Of a stretch of DNA of 64,000 nucleotides, positions 44,417-55,394 are shown piece after piece (the stretch's first letter is position 1; each line of letters begins with the position of its first letter). Origin of the DNA: Phlyctochytrium arcticum (taxonomy: Eukaryota; Chytridiomycota; Chytridiomycetes; Chytridiales; Chytridiaceae); the NCBI GenBank assembly GCA_025602905.1, contig JAHLKI010000003.1, positions 620,001 to 684,000 on the forward strand. Reading direction: 5' to 3'. The translations under genes and the position numbers were made by a program. Under the pieces are notes generated by a model. That model was not told where the DNA came from, did no database searches, and worked only from the letters and a program-made list of their open reading frames with translations.

Positions 44417-47400
44417 ATGGCGTCGATGGCCAGTTTTATCGGTTCAATCGTAGCGCAGGGTAGTGCCCAGCAACAGCAAGGAGCTACACCATCGGCTGCT
44501 GGTGTTCGTGCCAGTGGCCTGATAGGGCAACATGGGAATGCTCTTGCGGCATTACAAGCATTCCGTCATGCTGTCGGTCAACGAGCGAGTGCCCCGACGG
44601 CCGGTGCTGTGTCCCCCCAGCTAAACCGCCAAAGCGCTCAAGCTCTTCCGCCGGCCCCCCGTGTCATCCTCCAACCTCGCGCTCCCACACGCAGACAAAG
44701 ACGACCTGTATCCGCAATTCCTCTGGGCCTTCGGCGCTTCCTGGATACCGATGTTGGTGCACCTGTTAGAGTCCACATCGGACACCAAGACAAGGAATGC
44801 CCAATGTGTGGTGCACAAGTCTGGGAGAAGGAGAGCACGGGACGCTTGAATGGTCAGAAGGTGTATGGCATCTGCTGTGCAAAGGGCAAAGTGCACCTGC
44901 CCAACCTTCCAGAAACCCCACCACTGCTGGCTCACCTGTATACTGCCGTAGGAGCCGGCGAACACCGGGCAACTGAGTTCAGGAAGAACATTCGCAAGTT
45001 CAACACAGCTCTGAGCTTCATGTCCATGGGGGCCAAGATAGACAACAGGGTCACCGGGCGCGGAGGTGGTCCACCAGTTTACCGTATTCAAGGCGAAGTC
45101 AGGCATCTCATTGGGTCCTTGCTACCGGCGCCAGGACAAAACCCACTGTTTGCCCAGTTCTACGTTTGCGATACGCAGATTGATGGTACAAACCGTCCGG
45201 ATGTGATCTCTGAGGAGCAGTCTCAACTGTGCGGGGAACTCCAGCAAATGCTCAGGCAGGAGAACTCATACGCCCGAGCATTTCGTACAGCTCACGAGAG
45301 GTTGCAAGACAGCAATGACCCACCTGTCAACTTGCGATTGCGGCTTTTGGCAGATCGGGCCAAAGATGGACGCCGCTACAATCTTCCTACGGCAAACGAG
45401 GTGGCGGCTTTGATGGTTGGCGATGGGTCCGAAGACATCCATCAACGGGACAATATCCTTCACCACCAACATGGTGGGGGGTTGAAGCAGATTTTCCAGA
45501 GCTATGTGGGGTATTATGCTCTTGGATATCCTCTATTGTTTCCGCGGGGCGAGGATGGATGGCATCCAAAGCTGAAGTTTCGGGACGCCGCTGCTCCTGC
45601 TGCATCTGATGGGGAGGACAATGCAGACAATGACGACGGCGACGAAGAGGATTCGGGTAAACGTCAATTTGTTTCCATGAGGCAATTTTCGGCTTATCGC
45701 TTACAAGTGCGACGGACTGACGGTGTCGCATTGATGCGCGGAGGTCGATTGCTTCAGCAGTTTATGGTGGATAGCTACGCCTCTCTAGAACAAAATGGGC
45801 TCAACTTCCTGAACCAGAATCAGGCCAAGTTGCGGGCTGATGTATACAAAGGAGTGCGGGATGCCGTCATGAGAGGGGATAACGATGCAAGCAGCATCGG
45901 TCGCCGTGTTGTACTGCCCCCCACGTTCACCGGAGGTCCCCGCCATATGATGCAGAACTACCAGGATGCAATGGCTATTTGCGCAACTTTTGGAAAGCCG
46001 GATCTGTTTGTGACATTCACTTGCAATCCCAATTGGCCCGAGATCTCAGCAGCTTTGGATGAGGGCCAGACATCTTCGGATCGTCCGGATTTAGTGGCAC
46101 GCGCCTTCTATCTGCAGAAGAAGGAGCTCCACCACGAGATCCACAAAAACGGCATTTTTGGCAAGACTGTTGCTCACCCTGGCGTTATTGAGTTTCAGAA
46201 GCGTGGGCTTCCCCATTCCCACATGCTGATTTGGCTGAATGAGGAAGCAAAGCCTTGCACTGTGGAGGCCATCGATCAGCTGATCAGCGCTGAACTCCCT
46301 GACAGACAGAAGAATCCATTGGCATTTGCAACTGTCTCCAGGAACATGATACATGGACCCTGTGGTATTGGATTCCCCAATGCGCCATGTATGGAGGATG
46401 GGAAATGTTCCAAGGGATTCCCGCACGAATTCAGAGCAACCACATCCAATGACAGTCAAGGGTACCCGAAATATCGACGTCGGGATGATGGGGAAAGCGT
46501 GTTGGTCAAGAATGTGCCGCTGGATAATCGATGGGTGGTCCCACATAATGTCTATCTGAGCACTCGGTATGACGCCCACATTAACGTTGAAACCGTCAGC
46601 AATGTCGGTGCCGTCAAGTACCTCTTCAAGTACGTTTACAAGGGTCATGACAAGGCAACTGCAGTCAGTACCCGAGAGGATGCTCCCGGTCCCACAAACG
46701 TGAACGCCGCTGAAGAGGTCAATGAGGACGAGATCAAGCAGTACCTGGACTGCCGTTATGTGTCTGCATCCGAATCCATGTGGAGAATCTATGGGTTTCC
46801 TATGCAGGAGCAGTCCCCCTCGGTCGAGCGTCTGGCCACTTACTTGCCCGACGAGCAAATGGTGACGTTCGAGGCTGGAGAAGATCTTCGTGGGGTTTTA
46901 GACAGACCCGTCAAGAACTCTTGCTTGATGCATACTTTTCGGCCAACCTCAACCCCGAAACTGCAGCACTAGCTACCACTCTGACATGTAGTCAGTTTCC
47001 CACAAAGTCTGTTTGGAAACAGTCGCAGCACAAATGGACGATTCGAAAGCAGGGAAACAGTGTTGGGCGCTTATACTATGCACCACCTTTGTCCGGCGAA
47101 CGTTACTACCTCCGGATGCTCTTGAATGTGGTCAAGGGGGCAACGTCTTTTGAGGATCTCCGCACAGTGAACGGAGTTCTTCATGTCACCTTCAAACAGG
47201 CATGTATTGCATTGGGGCTGCTTGAAGATGATGATGAGTGGCATACTGTTCTACAAGAGGCGGGAATTTGGCAAGTGGGAAAGCAATTGCGGGCTTTGTT
47301 TGTGCATTTACTGCTTTTCTGTGATGTCACAGATCCCTTGGCTCTTTGGCACGCTCACTGGGAAGTTCTGAGTGATGACCTCCAACATCTTACTCGCCAA

Positions 47401-49050
47401 GAAAGAGGGAACCTGCAATTGGTTCTATCCAAGGACGATCTTCGGAATCGTGCGTTGTACGAAATCGAGGTGTCGCTTTTGGCACGCGACAGGACCCTTG
47501 CCTTTTTCCATTTGCCGGAGTCAACGTACGTTCCACCTGTTGCTCCGGGAAATCGATACATCCAAGAACAGCTGGACTTTGATCAGACGACATTGCGGGG
47601 AGAGGCGGACCTCAATGAGGAGATGCTTAACGCTGATCAGCGTTTGGCTTATCACACTATATTGGATTCCGTTACTCATCAAAAGGGAAAGCTGTTTTTT
47701 TTGGATGGCCCGGGTGGTACTGGCAAGACCTTTGTGTGGAAAACACTCATGGCGCGTCTTCGTGGGGAAGGCAAAATTGTGCTCGCGGTTGCTTCATCAG
47801 GAATTGCAGCATTACTTCTACCGGGTGGTCAAACGGCTCACTCAAGGTTCGGGATTCCCATCAAGTTGAACAATGCCTCAACTTCCCGGATCACCAGACA
47901 GAGTGCCGAAGCCGAGCTCATGAGAAGAGCGGACTTGATCATCTGGGATGAAGCACCTATGCAACATCGGCATGCCTTCGAATGTGTCGATCGCATGCTT
48001 CAGGACGTCAAGGACTCTCCCCTTCCTTTTGGTGGGAAGACTGTTGCGTTGGGGGGTGACTTTCGGCAAATCTTACCCGTTATCCCTAAGGGTAGGCGGG
48101 AGGACATTCTCGCAGCTGCCCTGCCAAGGTCCCCACTATGGCGGAATGTCACCAAACTTGGCTTGCGTGACAACATGAGAGTGTTGAGAGAAAACACTGT
48201 ACAGGCGTCTACTTTCGCCAAATGGGTTCTGGACGTGGGGGATGACGCACTACCCAAGATGCGGGCGCAGGATGGCGGTGAAAGAGAATGGGTAGGCATT
48301 CCGCCAGACCTTTGTCTACCTGAAGATCAACAGGATCTCGATGGACTTATCCGCCACGTCTACCCTGCATATGAAAATCATGTCGGCGACGCTCGCTACT
48401 TGACAGAGCGAAACATTCTCACTTCCAAGAATGAGGATGTGGACCAAGTCAACGACAAGATTCTTTAGTCACTGCCGGGCGATGGGCGGGAGTTTCTCAG
48501 TGCAGATGCTGTTGATACCGGTGTTGCCGAGCCAGAGGGTGGGATGTTGGTTGAGGCGCGGTTTCCCGTAGAATTTTTGAACTCTTTGAAGCTTAGTGGC
48601 CTTGCGAACCACAAGCTTCAGCTCAAAATGGGAGTGCCGATTGTCCTACTGAGAAACCTGAATCCTTCCTTGGGATTGTGCAATGGAACGCGTCTCATTG
48701 TGAAAAGAATGGGCATCAGGGTCATTGAGGCTACGATCTTGACCGGAACGCATATTGGAAGTCCAGTATTCATACCGCGTATCTCAATGACCACGAACGA
48801 AGGAGACCTGCCTTTTGTTCTGAAGCGCCGCCAGTTTCCTATCAAAGTGGCCTATGCCATGACAATCAACAAGAGTCAGGGTCAAACCATGACTCACGTT
48901 GGGTTATATCTCCCAGTGTCTGTGTTCACCCACGGACAGCGCTATGTGGGGGTGTCGCAGGTAACCGCACGGAGCTTTCTGAAGATTTTGAATCTAGAAG
49001 GACCCGAAGGGCGTATGAAGAATGTGGTTTACCCCGATGTTTTCCAGTGA
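44417..49050 (+). pseudogene. Helitron C Rep/helicase (two lesions)
   Basis: The ATG at 44417 is the first good start; an intron acceptor (TTACCTTAG) lies before 44392. A Cys pair CPMCGAQVW and ICCAKGKVHLP sits near the N-terminus. The fungal Helitron block RGGRLLQQFMVDSYA and TFTCNPNWPEIS lead to the nuclease HUH motif LPHSHMLIW (near 46210). NVETVSNVGAVKYLFKYVYK carries the candidate catalytic Tyr residues. A frameshift near 46910 moves the protein into LLDAYFSANLNPETAALA. The helicase has Walker A GPGGTGKT (47707-47730), LIIWDEAPM and GGDFRQILPV. A TAG at 48466-48468 interrupts it. The rest (NSLKLSGLANHKLQLKMG to AYAMTINKSQGQT) ends with TGA at 49048-49050. Only two lesions in about 1,500 residues mean a fairly recent loss. 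Confidence 0.9.
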
Positions 49051-49719
49051 GCTACCAGTGCCATGTGAGGGATTGGTTTCGGTTGCATTCAGTGGGGTTT
49101 TCGAGAGATACCTTAAGAGAGTCATTATTCTTTTGGGGGTCTACTTGGGGTTCTCCTGAGTAGGCCCAGTGGGCTCGATTCCAGTTGCATTATACCCAGT
49201 GGGTTAGTGGGGTTTGGGCCAAAGGCGGGGTTCCCACCTCGGTTCCTGCTTTTCTAATCAAGGGAATCACCCGTCTGCTTGAGTGACTTAAACTCAGGAT
49301 GGTGGCAGCATTGTTTGGCAGTGTTTGCACAGAAACCGATACCCGTAGGATTCAGTGGGCCTACTTGGGGCTTTCCTAAGTAGACCCAGAGTGGGTGAGC
49401 TGAGTTTCGGCTCAGTATGAACTGCGGGTGGGTAAGAGTTCTTCTTATCCAAATATAATCACCTCCTCCCCCCTAAACTTAAGGAAGAAAACTACAAAAA
49501 TACGCTGCACATGAGCAGTGTGTGCCTATCATGAAATGTAGGTAGCGGGGCCATGCTGGCCTGATACCCCCCCTAATTAGGGGCAAATTATGTAAATTCA
49601 AAAACTATGCCTACTCCGCATCCTATGTCTTTCTACCCATCACCCCAGGAGAGTATACTACAGTAAGTGGTCCCCGTACTTTCATCTATAGGATTGGGCC
49701 TAGCCCCATACCTGGCATA
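49051..49719. other. 3' non-coding region of Helitron C
   Basis: No ORF. It is rich in CCCAGTGGG- and TACTTGGGG-like motifs: near 49139, 49360 and 49375 the text CTACTTGGGGYTYTCCTRAGTA recurs in imperfect form. A hairpin lies near the right end. Confidence 0.55.
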
Positions 49720-52700
49720 TCCTCGTTCCGTTTGACAAACCACGCGAAGGGTTGAGGTTCCTGAGGAGCATGACAAACTGGCCAGGTTTGAGCTCAAGCT
49801 TGTGGGGAGGAAGTCCCGAAAGCTGCAGAGTATTGAGGAACTCTACAGAATAAGTAGAGGTGTCCTCTTGATCAACGTAGTCAGCGCTCAAGCACTCGTG
49901 GAAGTCACCAGGCAGACGTTCTACCACCCTACGATTGATCATCTGAGCGTCGTCATTCTTGACAGCGAGGATCACACGATCTTCAAAGTCAGCGCCGTCC
50001 GCAAAGATGTCATCGATCAAACCATCCAGGTTGTTCCCTGTAGCAACCATGGATTCCTCAATGTTCACACGCGCGCCGTTTCTGCCCTCACCAACATCAA
50101 GTAGAAACTGCTGGAAGTCTGGCCGTGACTGCAGACGCATATTGATGGTCAAATTCATCGTTGCAACGTGACGCCAAAGGGGTGACTTTTTGAAACAGCG
50201 CCCAACTGTTGCCGACTGACCACCTTGTAGAGCAACTGGCAAAATTTGCCTGAAGTCACCTCCAAAGAGCATCACTTTGCCACCAAATGGCTTGTTGACA
50301 TCAAGTGCATCCCGAAAAGTACGGTCAACCGCTTCATAACCATATCGAGAAGCCATGGGTGCCTCGTCCCAGATGATCAAGTCAACCTCCCGAAGGGTGT
50401 TGGCAATTGCAGATCGAGGGCCGAAGTGACATGTACTTGTCTCGTTAAGCTCCCACGGAATAGCGAGAGTTGAATGTGCCGTTCTTCCATCATGAAGAAG
50501 ACACGCAGCAATACCACTGCTGGCCATTGCCAAACACCGGAAGCCCTCTGAACGTATCGCGCGCAACAGTGTATTGTAGACGTATGTCTTGCCGGTCCCC
50601 CCGGGCCCATCCAAGAAGAAGACTCGCTCCTGAGAGGTTGCACCTTGACGGACAGAGTCCGCCACCCTCTCGAATACCGATGTCTGATCGACATTCAAAG
50701 TGTCAATGAGCTGGGCGATGTCGGTGTCTTGGTCGTTTTGGTTTAAATCTTCTTGAGCCCCATCGTCGTTCGGATCGAACCCTTTGGACTAGAACTCTTC
50801 TAGGTTAATCCAAGTCGACATGCGCATATTGATCGGCTCCAAAAGCCGGTCCAAGTCTGCAATGACGCGGAACTGCCGTTGACTTTCCGACATTTCCCTC
50901 TGATCCTCGGCCATTGCTTCATAATGCTTATGAAACAGCCTTGCAACGTCTGCTAGTTCACTGAAGGCCACCATAGTGGCAAACAGCTTGCGGATCTGTG
51001 ATGGCATGGAGGACACAGTTGCTTCCTCCAGACACGTATCATACTCAGTGTCATCCTCAAGGAGCCCTCGTGCAATCGCTGCCTCTTTGAACGTTTCATA
51101 CAAAACGCCGTCGTGCGTTCGAAGATCCTTATAAGAGGTTGGTCCCCGTACATGACTCAACAGCATACGCAACTGAAAACGGTCGCTCCCGGGAGGAGCC
51201 ATGGTCATGCGAGCCACGACCTTCCATGCCCTCTTCCGATGTGTCCAAGTTGTTGGACCTTGGTTCCACCGATAGTGCTCGGGGAACTCACAATAAGTAA
51301 GACCTTCACCCGCTTGCTGCTAGAGCTCTTGGTTTGTACGGAAGAATTCGGTGAGCATAGTGCGCTCATTGTTCTCTACGGCAGCCTCAGGGGCAGCCGC
51401 ATCAAACATGACATACTGCTGACCAGGCAGATGCACTGGAAGCCGAACGATATTGTGGCTAATACTGTTCGTTTCAAAGCTGAGCAAGCGCCAGCAGGCT
51501 TCCTGGGCAGAAATGTATCGCCCTTCTAGATATTGACTGATTTCGTCAATATCTTCACCCGCCTCGAGGACAGCTCGGTCCTGTCCTTTGTAAATGTACT
51601 TGTGTAAGTACTTTACTGAGCTCACCGAGTTGCAGATTTCAACGTTGATATGGCAGTCATACTTCCCGGTTAAGTACGGGTTGTATGGAACGATCCACTC
51701 ATTGCCAACCTCCACGACTGTACCTCGCACACGTTTTTGGATTCGAGGACCACCACCTCGTTGCCGGTACGTAATCAAGCCATTGTCAGAGACAGTCGTA
51801 CTTTCAGCTAGAGCCTTTGGGAACTTTTTGGTGCAAGCACCGTCGGCCATGCAGACATTTTGCGGATTGTTGCGTCCGCATGGACCGTGCACCATGTGTG
51901 ACTTAACGGAGGCGTACAATCGGGGCTGAGTTTCGGGATCTGGGATCTCTGCACATACCATGCTGTCATACTGCTCCTCGGTAGGCTTTGATTCCAACCA
52001 AACCAGAAGGTGTGTGTGAGGAAAGCCACGCTTTTGGAACTCAACGGTGTAACAATACAGTAAGCCTGCACCTTGCCAAAGACACTCTTTTTCACAATGT
52101 CGTCCAACATGTTTTGGAACTTCATGCGAAAGACACGAAGAACAATGTCGGGACGGTCCTGTGCCTTCTGGTGAGGAAGCAACAGGCAGGTGATTTCGGG
52201 CCACTTTGGGTTGCAGGTCATCGTAATGAACAGATCCGGCTTGCCAAACTTGCGAACCAAAGCCATAGAATCTTGGAACCTTTGCTGCATGTACCGAGGT
52301 GACCCGATTGTTGTTGCAGGAAGCACAATGCGTCGTCCAATGGTACGGGTATCACCATTGTCAAGAGCGTCAACAATCCCTTGGTAACATTCGGCTCGAA
52401 GTTGCTTCTGGATTTGACGAATGAACTGCAAGTTTTGGGCTTCAACTCGCAGGTACTGATCAACAATGTATTGCTGAAACAGCTTGCCCCCCATGTGCAG
52501 GACGTTGGGTGAAGAACGGCACTGCATGCGGTATTGTACAAATGCTTTCAAAGTTACACCGGTAGCCTCTTTGAATGGGATGCACCAACCCTGGTTACCT
52601 GCAACCGTGCCAAGAACGCCGTATCAGAAAATCCGCACTTTTCAAGCTCAGCAACATGAAAGCAAATTTAAATCATACCTTGCGGAAAGAACAATGGGTA

Positions 52701-53468
52701 TGATAGGGCATCGTACATGGGATGACATTCATTGATCCGCTTCAAGCCACCACCACGCTTGCGAAGTACGATGTCCCGGTTTGTAACAAGCTCGTCATTG
52801 AGCCATATAGCAGCGACCTCCGGAGCAGCAGCCGCATTATAATGACGGGGATGTTCACCAGCTGGTACAGCGGACCCGTTGATACTAAGAACAATGTTAG
52901 TAGTACTCTGAGGCATTTCTCGCGCTGCAACAAACTGTTGAACCAAGGCGTTCTCAGTCTGCATTGCGTCGTGGATAGTTGCCACCGCCATAGCCCGGAG
53001 GTCGGAGAAAATCTCCAAACGTCGAGAGCTTTGAGCCTCCGCGTCCAAAAAGTAAATTTGAGAAAACTTGGGCAGTTCCCCGTCTTCGGCCTCCAATCCA
53101 TCCCCAATCCGGTGATACAGCTCACCGTTGACCCGGAAAGTGTAGATGCCATCCCGGTCGCTCGCCAAGTTCAAGTCAAGATTGCTGGACATGCTGGTAA
53201 ACGCAAAGGCTTGGTTGTATTTTCGGATGTGCGCGAGCAACTCTTTAGAGTCGATCGTGGCTCCTGACAACAACGGCTGTAAAGCTGCATGTGGAGAAAC
53301 ATGGCCTACATCATCACCTTTGGATTTGCCGTTGTGGCTGCAGATTGAAGCCTTCTCGGCCTTCCACCTGAATGCGCCGCAGCTTCTGCACTCGCAATTC
53401 ATATCGCCCGCATCAAACAGAGTTGCACTGTTCCGAAACTGCTCAATAGAGCAAATCGCAACAGCCAT
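49720..53468 (-). pseudogene. Helitron B Rep/helicase, N-terminal and central parts
   Basis: The ATG at 53468 opens MAVAICSIEQFRNSATLFDA. The intron is 52599-52678 (80 nt), as in copy A. Exon 2 has GGKLFQQYIVDQYLR and ITMTCNPKWPE. Near 52060 a stretch about 5 nt longer than in copy A breaks the frame just before YTVEFQKRGFPHTHLLVWL, the HUH block. The Tyr region is NVEICNSVSSVKYLHKYIYK. TAG codons lie at 51320-51322 (NQEL/QQAGEGLTY) and 50789-50791 (LEEF/SKGFDPNDD). The helicase has GPGGTGKT, LIIWDEAPMASRYG and GGDFRQILPVAL. It is cut after LNPSRGLSNGTR by Helitron C. At least one frameshift, two stops and an insertion mean it is dead. Confidence 0.9.
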
Positions 53469-53545
53469 AGTAAAGGTCTTTGTGTGTGTGTATTGTTTTG
53501 TGATAATTTTGTGATAAAGATTAGGGGAGCGGAGGGAGCTCTGCC

Positions 53546-53552
53546 TTATATA
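53546..53552 (-). promoter_or_regulatory. TATA box of Helitron B
   Basis: TATATAA on the minus strand about 80 nt upstream of the ATG at 53468, matching the box of Helitron A. Confidence 0.55.
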
Positions 53553-53971
53553 CCGCATGTCCGAAGGCTGGCCCTGTCCGGACATTAATTGATTAGGCCA
53601 GCCAGCCAAGCCACCTGATGAGTCATGTCGCGACCAACATTTTTTAGTAGTAGGATTGCAAAAATGTACAAGCCCAAACAGAAATCCAAGCGCAAGCGGT
53701 AAGTGTCTGTTTTGGTTGATGGCATTGAAGGGACTAAGACTTATGAAAGACTGCTAACTTTAGAGGGGATAAAACAGCCAATTCCATTGCATGACCATTG
53801 AACTGTTTCGATTGTGTTAATTATTTATTATTGTAGTGTGTCCATTTTTCTGTTCTCTCCAATTATTTATTATCATACTGTTTTTGGCATGAATGCACTG
53901 GCCATATTCAATTCAAACGGTCGCAACACTGAACGGCATTTCTTCTGACGGAGTAGAAGCTTATAAGAAAA

Positions 53972-54066
53972 ATTCATTAAACGCTTATGCAGTCCAACGC
54001 CAGGAATCCGAATCTGTTGTCCTTTTTTGATAGGACATCTAATAACAGAGTTCATTGTTTTTTCCA
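53972..54066 (+). repeat. inverted repeat, right arm (partner 41392-41485)
   Basis: It aligns with the reverse complement of 41392-41485 (see there). It lies 317 nt outside the 5' end of Helitron B, so it is not part of that element. Confidence 0.7.
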
Positions 54067-54873
54067 AAAAACACGTTTTTTAGGAGATGGTCCAAGCTCT
54101 GTGTAACCCTAATTTACTATGAGGTCTCGTCAGAAAAAAACCGCGTTTTTAACTAGTGAACCGGTTACTACCTAACACGATGTAATCATTAGAAAAAGGC
54201 GCCAAAGACTCTTGTGCTACTAGTATTTCTGGTACTCATGCTTCCTGTTAAGCGAGTTCTTGCACCGCTTGGACCTCATTTTGAACTCACCCATAACGAC
54301 AATGCCGTTCAAAGTTTTTACGACATGAATCGCGTGTATAGGGAGATCGCGTATTACATCAGCAGCGCAGCGCAATTATTGCCTTTTTAGGACCAGCTCA
54401 TCAACCCTCATCGAGCACTAACGCCCTGGGCAAACCCCCAGACTCCCCTACAACTCTGGATAAACCAGAGAATAGAAGACAGGAAGGATGGCCTGCTAGG
54501 TTCAAATGGTGCACTGAAGAGATGAGAACCATTCCTAATACACAGATGGAAAATAACCAAAACGATACCAAGCTGCTTGTGAGATTAAAACCGTAGCTAG
54601 ACCACAACAGCGTGCTATGGAGAAATCAAAAGTTAAAGTAAGACAAGGATGGAAAAAAAAGGATAGCTACAATGAAGTATGCCAGACATAAAATGGAGAG
54701 TTCAAAAGAAAAAAGAAGAGATGTGAAGAAATAAAATGATAATTAGCAGCTTGTCAGAAGTAAATCGCACGCCAGGCCTGCAGTGGACAGTCAATAGCTT
54801 GTTCCTGGGAAACGGAATAAAAATTGGTGATTCCTGGCGTGCTTCATCACATATCATATCTTCCTCACTGTTT

Positions 54874-54912
54874 CCACCCCTGCGAGGGCCGCCGGCACGC
54901 AAGGGGGGTGCT
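54874..54912. repeat. GC-rich repeat, inverted partner at 60338-60380
   Basis: CCACCCCTGCGAGGGCCGCC, then GGCA and GCAAGGGGGG. The same text in reverse complement occurs near 60338-60380 with a few differences. The two copies point towards each other and enclose the MULE and the second PIF/Harbinger-like gene. Confidence 0.6.
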
Positions 54913-55394
54913 GGGGCGGCAACTATATCCAACCTCAGTCTCAGCCAAATCCAACCATTGGCATGTGACCTGCGTAATTTGGCCGAATAAGGTTAAATTC
55001 TCACCATATTGGCTCAAATATCCGCGCAGCACTCCAAGGCTCTTGCATTCTATCCTCGAGCTTCCACAGCTTGTATCAGGCTTGTATTGAACAAACATTC
55101 CCTTCCAAGAGTTTTACTACTGTGTTTTCATATTTTTCACCACCAGCATTTGTTTGATTCACACACATGATAGTAGACAGGCTCGCATTATCATGGTAAG
55201 GAATAATGAATCTAATGCGCAACTTTGAAATCTGGATGGGGCTATTTATGTTCTTTAAGTGGGGGAAAATATTGGAATCTGACATGTAGGAATACTAAAT
55301 AATTAGATAGTGCGAACGGTAAAGGAAAAAAGCTATGTTGAATCAAGTTAGGCTTTAATATTCCACCTCTACAACATCAGTAGTATGTACCTGA

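Larger units (their letters stand above)
44097..49719 (+). mobile_element. Helitron C, inserted inside Helitron B
   Basis: The boundaries are set by the interrupted helicase of Helitron B. Host A at 44096 and host T at 49720 are adjacent in the uninterrupted frame (AGG A|TG GTA on the minus strand). Insertion between A and T without duplication is the Helitron rule. Near the right end GGGC-CTA-GCCC (about 49695-49705) makes a short hairpin about 13 nt from the terminus, where a 3' Helitron hairpin is expected. The extreme bases (CCTCAAG at the left, CTGGCATA at the right) do not fit TC...CTRR perfectly, so the ends may have changed by a few bases. Length 5.6 kb. Confidence 0.85.
49720..53655 (-). 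mobile_element. Helitron B, 5' part (continues at 44096 and below)
   Basis: The 5' end on the minus strand is TCCTACTACTAAAAAATG starting at 53655, with A just outside, identical to the end of Helitron A. The element runs leftward to 49720, where Helitron C is inserted, and resumes at 44096. Its non-inserted length is about 4.4 kb. Flanks outside the 5' end differ from those of Helitron A, which confirms the terminus. Confidence 0.88.
53656..55394. other. non-coding stretch right of Helitron B
   Basis: It contains the right arm of the long inverted repeat (53972-54066) and a GC-rich repeat (54874-54912). A 50-codon ORF at 54238-54390 has no family signature. The rest is AT-rich with no gene. 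Confidence 0.5.

Noticed and set aside
46091..46858. 255-codon minus-strand ORF
   Set aside because: Antisense shadow of the Helitron C Rep domain.
53665..53702. possible first exon (MYKPKQKSKRKR followed by GTAAGT)
   Set aside because: A short basic peptide before a splice-donor-like sequence, but no following exon could be found.
54238..54390. 50-codon ORF (MLPVKRVLAPLGPHFELTHN...)
   Set aside because: No homologous family, no promoter and no repeat copy in the window.
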